In this document: positions 58,350-64,000 of the stretch, piece by piece
Layout of the letters: every line of letters starts with the position of its first letter
Numbering within the stretch: position 1 is the stretch's first letter
Origin: Bidens hawaiensis
Taxonomy: Eukaryota; Streptophyta; Magnoliopsida; Asterales; Asteraceae
Length of the DNA: 64,000 nucleotides
Assembly (NCBI GenBank): GCA_021521415.1
Contig: JAIQDT010000028.1
Coordinates: 62,001-126,000, forward strand
Reading direction: 5' to 3'
Made by a program: the position numbers and the translations under genes
The notes under the pieces: model-generated
Databases searched by the model: none
The model's input: only the letters and a program-made list of their open reading frames with translations
Told to the model about the DNA's origin: nothing

Positions 58350-59848
58350 AATCGGGATTGATCATCCCGTTAAGCTCAATAAGGTTTTGAAAACGGGACC
58401 GGTCAAAAGCTTTTGTAAAAAGATCGGCAAAATTATCTAGTGAATCAACCTTTTCAAGCATGATTAATTTCTTCTCAGCACAATCCCGTATGAAATGATG
58501 ACGAATGTAAATATGTTTTGTTTTACAGGATTGTTAGTTACTGAGATAGAAGCAGTGTTATCAATGCAAATAGGAGTTTGAGTGAAATTCAGACCATAAT
58601 CTCGCATTTGTTGTTGTATCCATAAAACCTGGGAGCAGCAATTTGATGCTGCCTATATTCTGCTTCACAGGTGGATATGGCCACTGAAGTCTACTTCTTG
58701 CATTGCCACGACACCAATCTTCCTCCTAGAAATTGACATCCACCAGTTGTTGACTTCCTTTTCTGGTTGCATCCTCCATAGTTTGAGTCTGTGTATGCTA
58801 CCAGATCCAGTTCTCCTCCTTTTAGATACCAGAGACCCAATTTAGGCTTCCCTTTAAGATACCACAAAATTCTCTTCGCTCCCTTCATGTGTGACTCTTT
58901 TGGGTTTGCCTGAAAATGAGCACAAAGAAAAACTGCAAACATAATGACAGGTCTGGAAGTAGTTAAATACATCAAAGAACCTATAATAGCTCGATACTGA
59001 GTGGGATCCACATCTTCATCACTGTCGGAGTCAGCACCTAGTTTGTGGTTGACACAAATCGGAGTGTCAAACGTGGTGCTTTCTTCCATCTTAAAACGTT
59101 TAAGCACGTCGTGAACATATTTAGTTTGATGAATGAACATGCCATCCTTCTTCTGATCTACCTGTAAGCCCAAAAAGAAAGTTAGTTCACCCATGGCACT
59201 CATCTTAAACCTTTTCTTCATGACCGCTTCAAACGCCTGACACATAGAAATCTTTGAGGCTCCGAAGATGATATCATCCACATAGACCTGAACGAGAAGA
59301 AATTCTTTCCCATTCCACTTTACAAACAACGTACTGTCGATCTTTCCCCTCACAAACCCAATTTCCAGCAAATAATCAGATAAAGTTGCGTACCAAGCTC
59401 GTGGAGCCTGATGTAGGCCATATAATGCTTTACTAAGCTTGTACACATGATCTGGAAAGTCTGGATCAGAAAATCCCGGAGGTTGCTTGACATACACCAC
59501 TTCATCGACCTTGCCATTTATGAAAGCACTTTTAACATCCAGCTGAAACACTTTCATATTTTTGTGTGCTGCAAAGGCCAAGAAAAGTCGAATTGCTTCT
59601 TGTCTTGCCACAGGAGCAAACACCTCATTGTAGTCGATCCCTTCTTGTTGATTAAATCCTTTGACTACTAATCTTGCCTTTTTCCGGACGATTACCCCTT
59701 TCTCATCTCTCTTGCGTTTGAATACCCACTTCGTACCGATTGCATTCACATCTTGTGGCTTTTCAACCAAACGCCATACTTCCATTTTGTTAAACTGAGC
59801 CAATTCTTCCTGCATGGCTTCTACCCACGAGCTATCCTTTAATGCCAA
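58350..59848 (-). pseudogene. Copia element B reverse transcriptase and RNase H
   Basis: The main frame (59848-58691, 385 residues) has the complete [73 protein letters not shown] and the active site VQVYVDDIIFGAS. RNase H begins (SRPVIMFAVFLCAHFQANP, KSTTGGCQFLGGRLVSWQCK) and the frame stops at 58,691. The rest of RNase H is recognisable after a frameshift, ending with DNFADLFTKAFDRSRF near 58,380. RT catalytic residues are intact; the RNase H frameshift disables the polyprotein. Confidence 0.88.
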
Positions 59849-61433
59849 GCAGGAGTGTGAAACGGATTTGGAGAGATTTCATCTGAATTGTGTTGAGTGT
59901 GAAACAGATTGATAAAGTCATCACCACTTGAGACAGCAGGAGTTTCAACATTACTTGACACGGGAGTTTATTTTTCATTGAACTGTGGACGATGCAGAAA
60001 TGCCTCATCTTCATCGAGTAGCATCTGAGTTGCCATTCTTTCTTCTGTATCTGCAAAATCAAAAGAAGGTAGATTAAAGGATTTGAATAATTTATTATAA
60101 TTGAAAGCCTCTGCTGGTCCCATGCTAGGCTTTGGTGATTTGTAACTTGTAATGTCAGTGTTACAGACCATCTTATTATTCGATAGATTAAAGACTCTTC
60201 TGTTGGGTGACCCAACCACGTAGCCAACAAGAATACCTTCGTCAACTTTCTCACCAAATTTTGAGTTAGTCTTTAAGATCGAACATGGGGACCCAAAAGG
60301 TTCAAGACCTTTCAGATTTAGCTTTCTACCATGCATTAATTCATAACAAGTTTTATTTAATCTTTTAACAGTTAAAACACGATGAAGGATATAGCAGGCC
60401 GTGGCAACAGCCTCAACCCAGAACACCACGGGAAGTTTAGCATCTTCCAGCATAGTCCTGGCTCCCTCGATTAGAGTTCTATTCTTCCTTTCAGCTACTC
60501 CATTCTGTTGCGGAGTATATGGTACACTAAACTGATGCTCTATCCCTTTCTGCAGACAAAACATCTCCATTTGATAGTTCTTGAACTCTGTGCCGTTATC
60601 GCTTTTGATGAACTTGACTTTCCCCCCAACAATATTTTCCACTTTGATAATCAAGTTAATTACCAACTGCACTGTTTCATCATTAGCTTTCAAAAAATAA
60701 ACCCATGAGTAACGTGAGTAATCATCAGTCACAACCAAGCAATAGGATGTTCCACCCAGACTTTTAACATTGATAGGACCAAATAGATCCATGTGAAGCA
60801 AATCCAAAGGTGTGACAATTGAGTTAACCAATTTGGAGTGATGTGATTTCTTATGCTGCTTTCCTTTCTTGCATGACAGACATTGGTCTTCAAAGTTGAA
60901 ATTCTTTAATGGAACCCTAAGTACCAGCCCATTCTTGACTATGTAGTTCATCTTACGTAGATGGATATGACCATCCTTCGGTGCCACAATTCCGACTCAG
61001 ATTCTGTTGCTTTTGACAAGAGACATGATTCTTCCGTCTCCATCTTGGTGGACCTCATGTCCATCACGTATGTATTCTTCTCTCTTGGAGCTTTCATCAC
61101 AACCCAGGTTTCAAGAATCTTAAAACCAGGATGAAGCACGAGTGCTTCATTCTTTGTAAAGTGCACAGTGTAGTCTTTGTCACAAATCTGAGAGACGCTC
61201 AGAAGATTGTGCTTTAACCCTTCCACAAAATTAACCTTCTCCAACTTGATTTTCCCATTAGTAACAGTACCGATTCCAGAAATTTTTCCTCCACTTTCTC
61301 CTGCAAAACTAACTCTTCCACCTTGTATAGCTTTCAAATCACGTAACAATTTCTTGTTACCCGTCATGTGCCGGGAACAGCCACTGTCGACAACCCACAT
61401 GTTGTTCACAGTCCTGTTCGACTGTTCCTGCAT
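59849..61433 (-). pseudogene. Copia element B protease and integrase
   Basis: The protease is at 61433 downwards (MWVVDSGCSRHMTGNK, catalytic D-S-G), followed by the pre-integrase domain ending in LWHRRM. A frameshift near 60,970 shifts to the integrase frame (60987-59968): CLSCKKGKQHKKSHH zinc part, Asp in LLHMDLFGPI, Asp in FIKSDNGTEF and Glu in NGVAERKNRTL. The catalytic residues are all present. The short segment 59,967-59,849 (linker to RT) is in another frame. Confidence 0.85.
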
Positions 61434-62801
61434 AGTTAAAGAAATGAATTAAAAGCGGGGGACCCAAGCCCTTCTGGTCTTGGGTTGGTCAAACCTGTCA
61501 AGCGGCATCCAACTACTTGGTTGCCTATGGTTCCCTTGAGGGAAGTTTTCATTTGATCTGAAAGAAGGATTTCTAGAAAACTGATTATGAGGCCATCCAA
61601 ACATCCTTGAGTTTCTAGCATTAATGGATTCGAAGTTACCCGTTCTGTGATTAACTCGGAAAAAACGAGGTTGGTTTCTTTGAAAACTGAAATTTGTTCA
61701 ACGATTAAAGTTGGATGCATTAGAATTCTTACCAGTACCAGTTTTAAAGTTCGTTTCATTTTCTGTTTTGGTTGGCCTCATGTTTTTAGATTTCTTCCTT
61801 TTCAGCGGACAGTTACTGACAAAGTGACCTATCTTGTTACATCGAAAATAACTTTTGTTCGGACAATTTGTGTCTATCCGAACATTTTTTTCAGAAGTTG
61901 CAGCAGAAGATGAAGTTGCTTCACTGACAGTTTGTTTCACATAAAGGGGAACGAATGGGTTTAAAGAAGATTTATTTTCACTAAAAGTATCACTCTCCCT
62001 CCGTCTGAGTAACACAACTTCATCATCCACTTTGCGAATGTTCACAGACTCCTTATTCGTGGAATCTTGATCCACGACTGACGATTTTCTCTGAACCGTT
62101 TCATTAATATCTTTCCCGAGGTTCTCATGATTGTTCAATTTAATGTTGGTGTTGCTTGATTGAAATCTAACGGGTGAATCGATGGAGCTGACATTTCCCG
62201 TTACTGTCTGATCAGGTTTAACAAAAACAGATGGCTGATTACACGGATGATAAGTATAGTTGTTGTTAAAAGGTGGTGGAACTTCATTGTATCCAATTCC
62301 TCCTTTATCGTTAGGAGAACGTTGAACACTTAGGACATGATTAAGCATCATTGAAGAATTCCTAAACTGTTCAAGTTTTCTGTTTAGTTCCACAACTTTC
62401 ACTTGATAATCTGCTATCTGTTTGTCCTTTGCAGCAATAAGTTTGGTTTTTTCTTCCACAACTTCATAACTTAGATCGATTACTTGGATTTTCTCAGCTA
62501 ATGTTGCCTTAAGGCATCTTATGTCTTTTTCACCAGCATTAATCTTGACCGAGTAACTATTTTCCTATTGTTTAGAGTAATGATGTTCTTCTTTTACAAT
62601 TTTTAATTCTTTTTCCAAACTTACATACTGATCAGTTAAAGCATTTAATTGATTAGACAGTTTTTCACATTGTTCACAATGAGGTTCAGAATGTACCTCT
62701 GAGAGCTGATCATTCACTTCTACCATGTATGCTTGATCCTCCACTGGTTCCTTGTCACATTTTTCACTCACGATATTCACCAGATTTGCTTGTTCAATCA
62801 C
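61434..62801 (-). pseudogene. Gag-pol spacer of element B, coiled coil and degenerate zinc knuckle
   Basis: Upstream frames (62801-62565 and 62459-61698) contain coiled-coil sequence (QLNALTDQYVSLEKELKIV; AAKDKQIADYQVKVVELNRK) and a polar linker. A second zinc knuckle reads SYFRCNKIGHFVSNC: its first Cys is Tyr, one transition away from Cys. A stop at about 62,565 and later frame changes lie between the coiled coils and protease. The layout mirrors element A's spacer. Confidence 0.65.
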
Positions 62802-62819
62802 CTCCTCAACTTTGATGTT

Positions 62820-64000
62820 CTAATTATATCCACCATTCTGTTGAGACATCATGGCTTTTATTTCACTTCCATTCCCATTCTGCTGAGTAGGCCTGTTCTG
62901 ACTCCGTTCAACTCTTTCATTTGTACACTCTCTTACAAAGTGTCCATTTTGTTGACAGTTGTAGCAACGAACCTTTGACTTGTCAAATCCCGGTCTCTCT
63001 CCCACGAACTTTCGTCCAATCTTCCTCATAAACCGTTTTACCCTTCTTACTATCATCGCTATTTGCCACTGCAGATCCATTTCTTCCATGTCATCAGCAT
63101 CTATCTGATCATAGTCCTCATCCAAGGTTGCAGGGTCAACTATCTTTCCCTTGATGTAATTCTCATAAGACGCAATGAAAGAGGCATAAAGGGCAAATTG
63201 TTGTTCAGCAGATTTTACACTCATAGGCATCTTTGAGTAGTTTACACTTGAAGGACTTGTAGACGAATTACTGATTGAGGATTGAGGTTTTGAAGAACCA
63301 CTTCCACTAGCTACAAAGCATATATCTCCATCCATATTCATCACCACATGACCATCTTGCGTAGAATTTGGTTCCCCGCCTGAGTAATAGGCAGTCGAAT
63401 CTGTTTTAGAGCTTGAGTTTGTAGAGCCTTTTGCACCATACATTCTCGGATCCTGAACCTGATCAGTAGGAGTCTCTTTTCGTAACATATTATACTCATA
63501 ATTACGTAACTTGTTAACCACCTTCTCTAAATCAAAGCTATCAAATTCTTTATCTTCCTTCATCAGAACTGTGTACATCTCCCATCTTGGTGGAAGAGCA
63601 TCAAGAAGTTTTTCCACGATCTCACTCTCAGAATAATTTATGGAATAGTTGTCCAATTTGGTCATCAAGTGATAGTATCTTGTGATGATGTCATCAAGTG
63701 ATTCATTCTCAAAGTACTTGAATAATGAGAACTGAGTCTTTAGTAACTTTGTCTTTGAGTTTCGAATTCCGACATTACCTTCATAGCGGTTCTCCAATGC
63801 TTCCCACAATTCTCTAGCCGTCTTGTACTTTCTGAAAGTATGAAGAATTTCCTGAGGTAGTGCCATGGTGATTGCAGCTAATGCCTTACTTTCTGCCTCG
63901 TACATTTTCTTCTCATAGTCCTCCATCTTATTATATTTTTTTAGTTGCTCACGTCCTTCAAACTCAGTTGTTGGAGGGATATAGCCATCCTGAATACATA
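62820..64000 (-). CDS. Copia element B gag (open to the window edge, partial)
   Basis: The frame is open from the right edge of the window to the stop at 62820. The Met at 63926 is internal, because the frame continues upstream through GYIPPTTEFEGREQLKKYNK. The capsid-like UBN2-type region includes FRKYKTARELWEALENRYEG and MTKLDNYSINYSESEIVEKL. The zinc knuckle CYNCQQNGHFVREC is intact (about 62,930-62,975). It would assemble the element's particle and package its RNA. No stop is seen in the visible part. The start codon lies outside the window. Confidence 0.85.
   Translation of the reverse strand, partial: CIQDGYIPPTTEFEGREQLKKYNKMEDYEKKMYEAESKALAAITMALPQEILHTFRKYKTARELWEALENRYEGNVGIRNSKTKLLKTQFSLFKYFENESLDDIITRYYHLMTKLDNYSINYSESEIVEKLLDALPPRWEMYTVLMKEDKEFDSFDLEKVVNKLRNYEYNMLRKETPTDQVQDPRMYGAKGSTNSSSKTDSTAYYSGGEPNSTQDGHVVMNMDGDICFVASGSGSSKPQSSISNSSTSPSSVNYSKMPMSVKSAEQQFALYASFIASYENYIKGKIVDPATLDEDYDQIDADDMEEMDLQWQIAMIVRRVKRFMRKIGRKFVGERPGFDKSKVRCYNCQQNGHFVRECTNERVERSQNRPTQQNGNGSEIKAMMSQQNGGYN

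Larger units (their letters stand above)
55068..64000 (-). mobile_element. Copia element B (SIRE-like) with additional ORF, 5' end outside the window
   Basis: A minus-strand Ty1/Copia element. Its 3' LTR is 55068-55470. Reading back from the window's right edge come gag (open to 64,000), a spacer with coiled coil, protease, integrase, RT and RNase H, then an additional ORF, a purine tract GGGGGAGTC (minus strand, 55471-55479) and the LTR. The 5' LTR and primer-binding site lie beyond 64,000. Catalytic motifs are better preserved than in element A, but RNase H and the extra ORF are frameshifted, so it is not autonomous as seen here. Confidence 0.88.

Overview
This is nuclear DNA from a flowering plant, very probably a eudicot of the daisy family (Asteraceae). 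The split gene has canonical GT-AG introns, and the transposable elements are plant-type: Copia and Gypsy LTR elements primed by initiator tRNA-Met, a Cassandra-like 5S repeat, Helitrons, MULEs and Tourist and hAT MITEs. The family assignment is inferred from the Copia elements, which carry an extra post-pol ORF that I associate with Asteraceae retroelements.

Only one intact host gene is evident: a minus-strand CCT7 gene (eta subunit of the TRiC/CCT chaperonin, 14,565 down to 4,396). It has 14 coding exons that join in frame to 557 codons. Intron 11 holds a 5.78-kb Mutator-like element with a 9-bp target duplication, which itself holds a 317-bp Helitron. Intron 13 holds a Tourist-type MITE. 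Upstream of the gene are a (TAA)11 microsatellite and a hAT-like element enclosing a decayed LRR receptor-like gene fragment.

From 17 to 31 kb the DNA is a patchwork of old insertions: a Cassandra-like 5S-containing LTR, two solo LTRs (2.95 and 2.06 kb), a tRNA-derived SINE, an RTE-like LINE end split by the second solo LTR, a perfect 272-bp palindrome, another LINE remnant, a MULE-like element with long inverted repeats, and a tandem array of minus-strand Helitrons.

From 31.4 kb to the right edge the window is a nested stack of LTR retrotransposons. A minus-strand chromodomain-type Gypsy element (G, from 31,395) lies inside the Helitron array. Its 5' LTR is broken at 39,406 by a plus-strand SIRE-like Copia element (A, from 39,407). 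A's 3' non-coding region is broken at 48,364 by a minus-strand Copia element (C). C's 3' LTR is broken by a young 2.35-kb non-autonomous LTR element (D, 48,554-50,901, TSD AGTAA). A second minus-strand SIRE-like element (B) starts at 55,068 and runs off the window. B and C both carry an additional ORF between pol and the 3' LTR. None of the complete polyproteins is open; all carry stops or frameshifts.

The best candidates for a second look are the shared AACTTCGCC/GGCGAAGTT motif in three different LTR families, the comparable short-motif arrays in other LTRs of the stack, the extra post-pol ORFs, the tandem Helitron array, the perfect palindrome, and the 193-bp MITE whose empty site survives next door.
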